DNA from: Halorubrum sp. 2020YC2
GTDB taxonomy: Archaea; Halobacteriota; Halobacteria; Halobacteriales; Haloferacaceae
Length of the DNA: 64,000 nt
Assembly: GCF_018623055.1 (NCBI RefSeq)
Contig: NZ_CP076019.1
Span: 372,001-436,000, forward strand
Direction: 5' to 3'
Of this stretch, positions 47,153-54,791 are shown one piece after another. Every line of letters begins with the position of its first letter. Position 1 is the stretch's first letter. Both the position numbers and the translations under genes were made by a program. The notes under the pieces are model-generated. The model made no database searches and was not told the origin of the DNA. It was given only the letters and a program-made list of their open reading frames with translations.

Positions 47153-47335
47153 ATGAGCGAGGGTTCCATCGAATCGGACAAGGAGGTCGGCGTCGCGCTC
47201 GCGCTCGGCGCCGTCGCGGTCGTCGGCGCCGCGGTGATGCTAGCGTATCCGGGACAGATCGGGAAGGCGTGGGGGTTCGCGGCCGCCTTCGTCTTCGCGA
47301 CGCTCGCCGTCGGCGCGGTTCAGCTGTTCGACTGA
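47153..47335 (+). CDS. Small two-helix membrane protein (DUF7525-like)
   Basis: 60 residues (MSEGSIESDKEVGVALALG). Two helices (about 13-32 and 38-57) are separated by YPGQIGK. Start at ATG 47153. It matches a small conserved haloarchaeal family, which I recall as DUF7525. Nothing indicates function. Confidence 0.6.
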   Translation: MSEGSIESDKEVGVALALGAVAVVGAAVMLAYPGQIGKAWGFAAAFVFATLAVGAVQLFD

Positions 47336-47459
47336 CCGGCCGCTCCGCCGCCGGATTCGGTCCCTCTTCGGTATCGGCTTCGACGCCGCTCCGCCGCCGG
47401 CTTCGGCTTCGTCCGGAATACGAGAAACCGTTAAGAACGTCAGACCCGTACAACCGCCA

Positions 47460-47687
47460 ATGAGCGAGTACACCGAGGAGGAACAGCGGATCCTCGCGTA
47501 CCTCACGGACAGCGTCACCCGTGGCGAGCGGTACGTTCGCTCGAAGACGATCGCCGACGCAATCGGTCTCACCGCGAAGCAGGTGGGGTCGCGGCTCCCC
47601 CGTCTGGCCGAGAAGTCGGACGACGTCGACATCGAGAAGTGGGGCCGCGCCAAGTCGACGACCTGGCGCGTGACGCCGGACGGGTGA
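47460..47687 (+). CDS. Small winged-helix protein (DUF7123-like)
   Basis: 75 residues (MSEYTEEEQRILAYLTDSV). The pattern of helix, helix, recognition helix (SKTIADAIGLTAKQVGSRLPRL) and wing (DVDIEKWGRAKSTTWRVTP) is a winged helix-turn-helix. I recall the family as DUF7123, a likely transcription regulator. A TTAAGA box lies about 30 bases upstream, giving a leaderless gene. Confidence 0.72.
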   Translation: MSEYTEEEQRILAYLTDSVTRGERYVRSKTIADAIGLTAKQVGSRLPRLAEKSDDVDIEKWGRAKSTTWRVTPDG

Positions 47688-47806
47688 CGGTCCCGCCCGG
47701 CCGCACCCTCCGGTCGCCGGCCCGCCGCGTTCTCTGGTTACTTCCCTATCGCGTTCTCCGATTACTTCTCCGCCGCGTTCCCCATGCCTGACTCTGTCGA
47801 CGCGCA

Positions 47807-47814
47807 TTTTTAAC
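47807..47814 (+). promoter_or_regulatory. TATA box of the SRPBCC-nitrilase unit
   Basis: TTTTTAAC stands about 28 bases before the ATG at 47839, matching a leaderless start. Confidence 0.5.
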
Positions 47815-47838
47815 CCCCGTAGCCCCAAACGGGAACGT

Positions 47839-48269
47839 ATGACCGTTCGAGTCTCCCGAACGTTCGAGTTCGACGCGCCGCCGGCCGACGTGTGGGCGTT
47901 CATCTCGGACGCGGAGCAGCGCGCGGGCGCCATCAGCGTGGTCGATTCCTTCGAGGTCCACGATGACGGGACCGCGACCTGGCACGTCGCGCTCCCGGTG
48001 CCGATGATCCGGTCGACGATCGACGTCGAGACGGAGGAAGTCGAGCGCGACCCCCGAACCGGGTGAAGTTCGTCGGGAAGTCGCGCGCCTTCCGCGTCAC
48101 CGGCGAACACGAGATCACCGAGAGCGACGACGGAGGGTGCCGACTCGCCAACGAGTTCGTCGTCGACGGGCGGCTCCCGGGCGTCGAGTCCTTCTTCAAG
48201 CGAAACTTCGACGCCGAACTGGACAACTTGGAGGACGCGCTCCGCGCCTCGCTGGCCTCGCCGGCATGA
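47839..48269 (+). pseudogene. SRPBCC (CoxG-like) ligand-binding protein, frameshifted
   Basis: The first frame (47839-48066) encodes VRVSRTFEFDAPPADVWAFI to EVERDPRTG and stops. The second (48063-48269) continues the same domain with KFVGKSRAFRVTGEHEI and LPGVESFFKRNFDAELDNLEDAL. Adding one C to the run of five C at 48051-48055 would give ERDPPNRVKFVGK in a single frame of about 144 residues, the normal length. The loss of one C therefore broke the gene, or is a sequence error. The halves overlap as GTGA, so coupled translation of two pieces is conceivable. Confidence 0.8.
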
Positions 48270-49072
48270 GGCTCGCCGGCGTCCAACTGGCGGTCGAGGG
48301 CGGCGCCGTCGACGCGAACGTCGAGCGCGCGCTCGACCGCGTCCGGGCGGCCGCCGAGGAGGGCGCCGACCTCGTCGTCCTCCCCGAACTGTTCGACGTG
48401 GGCTACTTCGCGTTCGACTCGTACGGCCGCGCCGCCGAGAGCCTCGCCGGCGACCGCCTCGCCCGGTTCGCGGCCGCGGCCGACGACCACGACGTGGCGG
48501 TGCTGGCCGGGACGGTCGTCGAGGACCTGGCGGCGTCGGCCGCGGACGGCCTCGACGTGCCCGCCGAGTCCGGCTTGGCGAACGCCGCGGTGCTGTTCGA
48601 CGCCGACGGCGAGCGGCGCCTCGTCTACCGGAAGCGGCACCTGTTCGGGTACGGCTCCGAGGAGACCGATCGGATGGTGCCCGGCGAGCGCACGCCCGTG
48701 GTCGAACTTGGCGGCGTCGCGGTCGGCGTGACGACCTGCTACGACCTCCGGTTTCCGGAGCAGTTCCGCGCGATGGTCGACGCGGGCGTCGAGTGCGTGC
48801 TGGTGCCGAGCGCGTGGCCGTACCCCCGGATCGAACACTGGCGGACGCTGGGCCGCGCGCGGGCGATCGAGAACCTCGCGTACGTCGCCGCCGTCAACGG
48901 GAGCGGCCGGTTCGGAGACGACGCGCTCTGCGGACGGAGCGCGGTGTACGACCCCTGGGGAACCACGCTCGCGTCGCTCGGTGACGACGCCGGCGTCGTC
49001 GCCGCGACGGTCGACCCCGAGCGGGTCGCCGCGGTCCGGGAGAAGTTCCCCGCGCTCCGCGACCGCCGGTGA
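48266..49072 (+). CDS. Carbon-nitrogen hydrolase (nitrilase superfamily)
   Basis: 268 residues from ATG 48266, overlapping the previous stop (ATGA). The catalytic triad is clear: Glu in VVLPELFDVGY, Lys in VYRKRHLFG and Cys in TTCYDLRFPEQFR. It hydrolyses an amide or nitrile bond; the FDVGYF and YDLRFPE forms resemble omega-amidases and NIT-type enzymes, but the substrate is unknown. It is probably co-transcribed with the broken SRPBCC gene. Confidence 0.85.
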   Translation: MRLAGVQLAVEGGAVDANVERALDRVRAAAEEGADLVVLPELFDVGYFAFDSYGRAAESLAGDRLARFAAAADDHDVAVLAGTVVEDLAASAADGLDVPAESGLANAAVLFDADGERRLVYRKRHLFGYGSEETDRMVPGERTPVVELGGVAVGVTTCYDLRFPEQFRAMVDAGVECVLVPSAWPYPRIEHWRTLGRARAIENLAYVAAVNGSGRFGDDALCGRSAVYDPWGTTLASLGDDAGVVAATVDPERVAAVREKFPALRDRR

Positions 49073-49763
49073 GCGCCCGCGGGACGAGGGTGGTGGCCCC
49101 CGCTCCGTGAGCGCGGTGCCGTCGGCTCCGGATCTCACATATTTATACCCGTGAGGCGCGTACGTATCGATGCCGAAGTCCGACGCTTTTCTCGTTGGAG
49201 TTCGGCGCTAACGATCCGCGCGCCCGTCCCGACCACTCGGGCGGCATCGCCGCCGACAGCCTGGGGGTCCGCTGTCCGGCCGCCGCCCGTTCGCCCGCCG
49301 CTTCCCTCGCCTTTCGTCCGCCACTTCCCACCTTCACCCCTTTCCGGTCGCTACCTTCGGTCCCGGTCTAGTCGCTACCCTCTGCCCCTCCGGTCCCCGC
49401 CGCTACCGCCCGGACATCCCCGACGAATCGACTCTCGATCCGGCGGCGACGGGGATCCGGAACCGGCCGCCGCGCCGAGGGTATCTATGTTGATAACTCG
49501 GCCGGTAAGTTCTTACGTCGGTCGCCAGAGTGAGTAAACGCCGCGGACGAATCCGGTCGGCCCCATCCCGCTTCGGGCGGGCCGGCCGGCCACTCGCTTC
49601 CACCGTCCGTCGTCCGTCGGCTTGGGTTCGGGTCCACCCGCTCCCACACCGAGCCCGAACCCCTTTCTGTGCGCCGCTCCCGTCGCGACAGCGACCGGTT
49701 CGGTCGGCACTCTCGGAGCGGAAGCGCAAGGACGAAACCCTCGGCCGCCGAACCGGCGGTCGA
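49073..49763. other. Long gap with a leaderless-type promoter and pyrimidine-rich stretch
   Basis: About 690 bases without a convincing gene. A TATTTATA box near 49139-49146 is followed 26 bases later by ATG 49170, a micro-frame MPKSDAFLVGVRR. From about 49290 to 49420 the plus strand is strikingly pyrimidine-rich. The open frames are Pro/Arg-rich and resemble out-of-frame noise. It could hold a small RNA or a long leader for the presenilin-type gene. Confidence 0.4.
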
Positions 49764-50786
49764 ATGTTCCCCCGCGAGTACCGCGGCGTCGCCTTCGTCG
49801 TCGGGCTGTTCGTGATCGTTCAGGTCGGCGCCTTAGCGCTGGTCCCCGAGTTCTCCGAGAGCGGATATCAGGCGGTCGAGAACCCCGAGAACCCCACGAA
49901 CAGCGTGTTGTACGTCGTCGCCATCCTCGCGATGACCGGGCTGATGCTCGCGGCGTTCCGGTACGACCTCGACGGGGCGATCCGGCTTCTGATCATCGGC
50001 GTCTCGGCGTGGCTCTCGTGGTACGTCTTCTCGGCGCTCGTGTCGCCGCTCGCGGCGGCGGTCCCGGCGCTCACCGTCGCGGCCGGCCTGCTCATCCACC
50101 CCGAGTGGTACGTGATCGACACCGCCGGGGTGTTGATGGGCGCGGGCGCGGCGGGGCTGTTCGGCATCTCCTTCGGGCTGTTGCCCGCGCTGATACTGCT
50201 CGCCGCGCTCGCCGTCTACGACGCGATATCGGTGTACGGCACCGAGCACATGCTGTCGCTCGCGGAGGGGATCATGGACCTGAACATCCCGGTGGTGCTG
50301 GTGATCCCGCTGTCGCTGTCGTACTCGCTGCTCGACGCGCAGGCCGCAAGCGAGGAGGCCGCGGGGGTCGGATCGGAGGTCGAATCGGGCGCTCAGGAGG
50401 CTGGCTCGGACGCGGAGACCGACCCCGCGTCCGCCGCCGGCGACGGCGGCGACCGCGACGCCGGACCCGCCGAGGCCGGCGACCGCGACGCCTTCTTCAT
50501 CGGTCTCGGAGACGCCGTCATTCCGACGGTGTTGATCGCGAGCGCGGCGACGTTCTCGCCGGCGGCGGACCTCGCGGTCCCCCTCGTCGGCGTCAACCTC
50601 CCCGCGCTGCTGGCGATGGTCGGGACCCTCGCGGGGCTGGTGGTGCTCATGCGGTGGGTGATACGGGGGCGGCCGCACGCGGGGCTTCCCCTCCTGAACG
50701 GCGGCGCGATCGGCGGCTACCTGATCGGCTCGGTGATCGCCGGGGTCCCGCTGATCGAGGCGCTGGGACTCGCCGGGGTCCTGTAG
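49764..50786 (+). CDS. Presenilin-type intramembrane aspartyl protease (PSH)
   Basis: 340 residues from ATG 49764 (MFPREYRGVAFVVG). Nine helices are expected. Catalytic aspartates are in AVYDAISVYGTE (YD motif) and IGLGDAVIPT (GLGD motif). A disordered acidic cytoplasmic loop of about 55 residues lies between them, as in presenilins. The PAL-like motif reads GLPLLNGGAIGG, with Leu for Ala. It should cleave membrane proteins inside the bilayer; substrates are unknown. Confidence 0.88.
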   Translation: MFPREYRGVAFVVGLFVIVQVGALALVPEFSESGYQAVENPENPTNSVLYVVAILAMTGLMLAAFRYDLDGAIRLLIIGVSAWLSWYVFSALVSPLAAAVPALTVAAGLLIHPEWYVIDTAGVLMGAGAAGLFGISFGLLPALILLAALAVYDAISVYGTEHMLSLAEGIMDLNIPVVLVIPLSLSYSLLDAQAASEEAAGVGSEVESGAQEAGSDAETDPASAAGDGGDRDAGPAEAGDRDAFFIGLGDAVIPTVLIASAATFSPAADLAVPLVGVNLPALLAMVGTLAGLVVLMRWVIRGRPHAGLPLLNGGAIGGYLIGSVIAGVPLIEALGLAGVL

Positions 50787-50796
50787 ATTGGGGCGG

Positions 50797-52035
50797 CTAC
50801 GCGTCGCGGAACGTCAGTCCGTCGCGGAGGTCCCGCGCCCGGGAGAGCAGGTCCCCGCGGTCGACCTCGCCGTCGCCGGGCGCACCGGAGTCTCGGGCCG
50901 TCACCGTGAGGTGCCCCATCTTCCGGAGCGGGTACACGTCGTCTTTCCCGTACCAGTGGAGGTCGGCGTCGGGCGCGTCGAGGACCGTCTCGACGTTCCG
51001 GAGCGCGGCGGGTCGGGTCTCGTCGACGTCACCGGAATCACGCTGTGATTCCGGTTGGCTCACGAGAGCTCTGCTCTCGTGAACGTTGCCGAGGACGTTC
51101 GCGGTGACCGCGGGCGCGACGAGGTCGGTCGGGCCGAGCGGCCAGCCGAGGACGGCGCGGACGTGGTTCTCGAACTGCGAGGTGCGCGCGCCCTCGATCG
51201 TCCAGTGGCCGGAGTTGTGCGGGCGCGGCGCGATCTCGTTGACCAGCACCTCGCCCTCGCGGGTCTCGAACAGCTCGATCCCGTAGACCCCGCGGCCGTC
51301 GAGGGCCGCCAGCACGTCGCGGGCCACCGACTCGGCCTCCTCGACGATCGCGTCGTCGGCGCGGGCCGGGCTGACGCTCTCGCGGAGGATCTCCTCGCGG
51401 TGGACCGTCTCCGTGACGGGGTAGGTCCGCGTCTCGCCGTCGGCGCCCTTCAGCCCCATCACGGCGATCTCGCGCTCGAAATCGAGGAACTCCTCGGCCA
51501 TCGCGGCGCCGCCGACCGCGTCGAGCGCGGCGGCGGCCTCGTCGGGCGCCTCGACGGGGACGTTCCCGCGGCCGTCGTAGCCGCCCTCGCGGGCCTTCAG
51601 CATGACGCCGCCGAACTCCTCGACGACGCGTTCGAGGCCCTCCGCGGTCGCGACCGCGACGAACTCGGGGACGGGGATCCCGGCCTCCGCGAGCGCCTCC
51701 TTCTGTACCAGTTTGTCTTGGATCATCTCTAAGCTGGCCGGATCGGGGTGGACCGGCACCCCGTGTTCCTCGCTCGCGGCCGCGAGGGTCTCCGGGTCCG
51801 CGAGCTCGATTTCGAACGTCAGGGCGTCGACGCGGGCGGCCAGTTCGTCGATCGCGTCCGCGTCGTCGAACTCGCCCACGACCTGGTCGGCCGCGACGGG
51901 CGCCGCCGGACAGTCCGGCGTCGGGTCCAACACGACGAGGTCGACGCCGAGCGGTGCGGCGGCCTCGGCCAGCATCCGGCCCAGCTGTCCGCCGCCGACG
52001 ACGCCGAGCGTCGGTCCCGGCAGGGTGATAGACAT
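50797..52035 (-). CDS. purK: N5-carboxyaminoimidazole ribonucleotide synthase
   Basis: 412 residues. An ATP-grasp enzyme of purine synthesis: N-terminal GVVGGGQLGRMLAEAA, ATP-binding VMLKAREGGYDGRGN, then NEIAPRPHNSGHWTIEGARTSQFENHVRAVLGWPLG. Between NVLGNV and DETRPAALRN there are 19 extra residues (HESRALVSQP, ESQRDSGDV) encoded by a double-hairpin element inserted in frame. This lies in the C-terminal region outside the active site, so the enzyme may still work. purE is not adjacent. An AATACTTATT box at 52061-52070 gives a leaderless start. Confidence 0.93.
   Translation of the reverse strand: MSITLPGPTLGVVGGGQLGRMLAEAAAPLGVDLVVLDPTPDCPAAPVAADQVVGEFDDADAIDELAARVDALTFEIELADPETLAAASEEHGVPVHPDPASLEMIQDKLVQKEALAEAGIPVPEFVAVATAEGLERVVEEFGGVMLKAREGGYDGRGNVPVEAPDEAAAALDAVGGAAMAEEFLDFEREIAVMGLKGADGETRTYPVTETVHREEILRESVSPARADDAIVEEAESVARDVLAALDGRGVYGIELFETREGEVLVNEIAPRPHNSGHWTIEGARTSQFENHVRAVLGWPLGPTDLVAPAVTANVLGNVHESRALVSQPESQRDSGDVDETRPAALRNVETVLDAPDADLHWYGKDDVYPLRKMGHLTVTARDSGAPGDGEVDRGDLLSRARDLRDGLTFRDA
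51031..51082. mobile_element. Double-hairpin element inserted in frame in purK
   Basis: On the plus strand: arms CCGGAATCAC (51032-51041) and GTGATTCCGG (51045-51054), spacer TTGGCT (reverse complement AGCCAA), then CACGAGAGC (51061-51069) and GCTCTCGTG (51073-51081). ACGT flanks both sides (51026-51029 and 51083-51086), with one mismatch if a fifth base is counted. Element plus a 5-base duplication is 57 bases, 19 codons, so purK stays open. Layout, spacer and flanks match the element at the dnaK end, while the arm sequences differ but stay paired. Confidence 0.72.
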
Positions 52036-52060
52036 ACGCGGTCGGTACTGAACAGAGGTG

Positions 52061-52070
52061 AATAAGTATT
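52061..52070 (-). promoter_or_regulatory. TATA box of purK
   Basis: On the minus strand AATACTTATT lies about 30 bases before ATG 52035. Confidence 0.45.
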
Positions 52071-52194
52071 ACCAAAACCGGCGAGATATACACACGGATA
52101 CGGATCAGCACGCCGAAAAAGGGGTCCGACGGACGGGGCTTCCGGGAGCGGCCCGGGACCGCTCGACCGCCCCGCGCTCGCCGGGATGGCCGAC

Positions 52195-53724
52195 CTACTC
52201 CCGGCGCAGCAGCAGGAACCCGCCGGCGACGACGAGCAGCAGGCTCACGAGGCCGACGACCTGCGTGAGACCGACGCCGAACCCTTCGAGCGGCGAGCCG
52301 TCGTCCCCGGGACCGCCGGTCGCGCCGTCGGCCGTCCCGCCGGTGCCCTCGCCGTCGCTCGCGCCGGCGTCGGAGGACGTCGACTCGACGACCGAGACGG
52401 TTCCCACCTCCGTCGGGCCGACGGCGACCTCGTACTCGCCGGTCTCGGGGAACTGCGGCGTGAACGTGACGCGCCGCGTCGCGTCGGCGGGGACGGTTAT
52501 CGTCCGGTCGTCCACCAGTTCGCCGTCTATCCGGAGGCCGACGTTCGTCGTCCCCTCAGCGCCGCCGTCGTTCCGCAGTTCGACGGCCACCTCCGTCGCG
52601 CTCTCGGGAGCCACCTCCTCGGCGTCGAGCGACGCCTCCGCGACCGTCACGTCGGACTGCGGGCCGCCGACGGCGAAGTAGGAGAAGCCGGGCGTCTCCG
52701 CGACGTAGACGCCGTCGCCCTCGTAGGTCGTCGGTAGCTCGCGCCACTGGTTGTTGACGTAGCGGTACAGCGCGACCTCCTCGGGCGACTCGGCGTCGGA
52801 GAACGCCGACATCTCCGTCTCGAAGCGGATCTCAGCGCTGTCGACGTCGCCGGAGTCGAACGTGTCCGACGCGATCTCGAACGCCGATACGGTCTCGGCG
52901 TCCTCGTGGTCGCGCACGTCGTCGGGGATCGCGGCGGGTTCCATCGGCGTCACGTCGAGGTCGAACGAGAGGATGTCGGACGAGGGGGAGACGGTCAACG
53001 CGGAGAGCGTCGCGTTCGACGCCGACAGCTCCGCCGGTAGCTCCGCCTCGACGACCTCGCCCGCGTCGACGCTTCTCGCGGAGAGGGTCGCGGTGGCGTT
53101 CGTCATCTCGACGGACGCCGTCGTCGTCTCGACGGCGTCTCCGCTCGGCGGGGGCGCGACCGCGCCGCCGCCGCCGCCACCGGTGCTTGCGCCGCCGCCG
53201 CTCCCGCCGTCGCCGCTCCCGTCGCCACCGCTACCGCCTGAACCGCCGTCGCCGCTCCCGTCGCCACCGCTACCGCCTGAACCGCCGCCGCCCGAACCGC
53301 CGCCTGAGCCGTCGCCGCCGTCGGCTCCGTCACCGACCGCGAGGTCGACGCGGCGGACCTCGCCCGGCTCCCACTCGACCGTCTCCTCGGTCCCGGCGAC
53401 CTCGCCGTTGACGCGGAACTCGACGGTCGCCCCCGCGTCGTCGCTCGTCCCCTCGACGACGAGCTTCTGGTCGAACGCCGACGACCCGCCGTACGCGCCG
53501 GACTGGGTGGTGGTGAGGCTCCCGCGCTGTTCGCCGCCGACGTATGCGGTGACCTCCACGCCCTCCGGCGCCGGCTCCCCGTCGATCGTGACGTCACCGA
53601 AGTAGGCCGCGGGCGTCGGCGGCGGCCCGTCCTGCGCGACGGCCGCGGGCGCGCCGGCGACCGCGGAGAGCACCAGTAGGGAGGCGATAGCGACCGTGAT
53701 CGGTGTCGAGCGTTTTCGTGACAT
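52195..53724 (-). CDS. Secreted surface protein with PGF-pre-PGF-like domain
   Basis: 509 residues from ATG 53724 (MSRKRSTPITVAIASLLVLS), with a Sec-type signal cleaved near AVAQDG. A beta domain with a conserved Ala-Tyr-Phe-Gly start (about 32-120) is followed by a Gly/Ser/Asp-rich repeat linker (about 130-175). The PGF-pre-PGF domain follows (DILSFDLDVTPMEP, YRYVNNQWRELPTTYEGDGVYVAETPGFSYFAVGG in part), then a CARDB-like domain (VAVELRNDGGAEGTTNVGL). A C-terminal helix with LLLRRE anchors it. It is probably an S-layer-associated or adhesion protein. Confidence 0.8.
   Translation of the reverse strand: MSRKRSTPITVAIASLLVLSAVAGAPAAVAQDGPPPTPAAYFGDVTIDGEPAPEGVEVTAYVGGEQRGSLTTTQSGAYGGSSAFDQKLVVEGTSDDAGATVEFRVNGEVAGTEETVEWEPGEVRRVDLAVGDGADGGDGSGGGSGGGGSGGSGGDGSGDGGSGGSGGDGSGDGGSGGGASTGGGGGGAVAPPPSGDAVETTTASVEMTNATATLSARSVDAGEVVEAELPAELSASNATLSALTVSPSSDILSFDLDVTPMEPAAIPDDVRDHEDAETVSAFEIASDTFDSGDVDSAEIRFETEMSAFSDAESPEEVALYRYVNNQWRELPTTYEGDGVYVAETPGFSYFAVGGPQSDVTVAEASLDAEEVAPESATEVAVELRNDGGAEGTTNVGLRIDGELVDDRTITVPADATRRVTFTPQFPETGEYEVAVGPTEVGTVSVVESTSSDAGASDGEGTGGTADGATGGPGDDGSPLEGFGVGLTQVVGLVSLLLVVAGGFLLLRRE
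53204..53281. repeat. Two perfect 39-bp tandem repeats in the surface-protein gene
   Basis: Units 53204-53242 and 53243-53281 are identical. Each encodes 13 residues of a Gly/Ser/Asp linker, so copy-number change would keep the frame and alter linker length. Confidence 0.85.
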
Positions 53725-53958
53725 GGGGGAACGTCCCACACCGGTTCGATCAGGGCGACCCGAAACGGAGCGGCCCGGAGGCGCCCGGCCGTCGCGGGGG
53801 AGGGACGGCCGAGACCAAGCCGCCGGTGAGGGTAGTTATTGTCCGATTGCTACGACGGATTACCGGACCGAGACGCGGGGTAACGAGTCGTTTCGGTGCC
53901 CGACGCGCCGGGGTCTCGCACCGCCGTCGGGTCCGCTCGGACGGCGGCGGGTCGCGGC

Positions 53959-54693
53959 TCAGACGGAGACGCGCCGGAGGTCGGCCTCCAGCCCGTCGAC
54001 GAACTCGTTGTACGCCTCGACGAACCCGCGGAACCGGTCGGCGTACTCGCGGACGTCGGCCGCGGAGGGGGCCTCGTACTGCGAGATGAGGTAGAGGCCG
54101 CCGGAGCCGCCGACCCGGAGGTACGAGACCGCCCCCTCGTCGTACTTCAACTCCCAGCGGTCCCCCTCGACGCGGGCCGTAAACGTCCCGTAGTCGTCGC
54201 TCTCGTACCGGTGGACCTCGCCGGCGATGACCGCGCAGGTCTCGCGGATCCGGTCGAGGACGCGGTCGCGCTCGGCCACCACGCCGTCCGTGGTCGCCGG
54301 CTCGGGGAACTCCGCGCTCACGCCGTCGAGGACGCCCGAAAGCGAGTCGACGCGCTCGTTCCACGCCGCCACGAACGCCGCGTAGTCGTCGAGCGCGGCC
54401 GCCAGCGCGGCCGGCTCCGGGGGCTGCTTCGTCGAGATGACGTACGTGTCCGAGCCGGAGTCCGGCGAGAACAGCAGGAACTCCAGTTCGCCCGCCTCGT
54501 ACTTCACCGTCCACTCGCCGCCCGGCGTCGAGAGGGTCTCTCGACCGTAGTCGCCCCCCCGAAGCCGCGCGAGCTGGTAGGCGATCCGCCCCGCGTGGTC
54601 GCGCACGGCGGCGACGAGTTCGTCGCGGCGCTCCGCCACCGCCGCGGCGTCGCGGACGTCGAGGTCGATGCCGAGGTCTGCCTGCGTCGTCAC
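53959..54693 (-). CDS. Uncharacterised protein built of two related halves
   Basis: 244 residues. The two halves share a pattern: IAYQLARLRGGDYG, WTVKYEAGELEFL, TYVISTKQPPEP and AFVAAWNERVDSL in the first; IAGEVHRYESDDYG, WELKYDEGAVSYL, LYLISQYEAPSA and GFVEAYNEFVDGL in the second. This points to an internal duplication of an alpha-beta unit. There is no signal peptide, helix or known motif. It reads toward the surface-protein gene but is separated from it by about 230 bases with no gene. Confidence 0.65.
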   Translation of the reverse strand: MTTQADLGIDLDVRDAAAVAERRDELVAAVRDHAGRIAYQLARLRGGDYGRETLSTPGGEWTVKYEAGELEFLLFSPDSGSDTYVISTKQPPEPAALAAALDDYAAFVAAWNERVDSLSGVLDGVSAEFPEPATTDGVVAERDRVLDRIRETCAVIAGEVHRYESDDYGTFTARVEGDRWELKYDEGAVSYLRVGGSGGLYLISQYEAPSAADVREYADRFRGFVEAYNEFVDGLEADLRRVSV

Positions 54694-54791
54694 GGTCTCC
54701 GTGAGCGCGCCACGCGGTTAATCGGTTCGGGTCCGCCGCCGGAGTCGGAGCGCGGCCGTCGGAGCGGAGGCGGAAGCGGTGCGAGCCGCCG

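Noticed and set aside
49151-49537. 128-codon Pro/Ser/Arg-rich frame before the presenilin-type gene
   Set aside because: Composition matches out-of-frame haloarchaeal DNA; no homology pattern or good start context.
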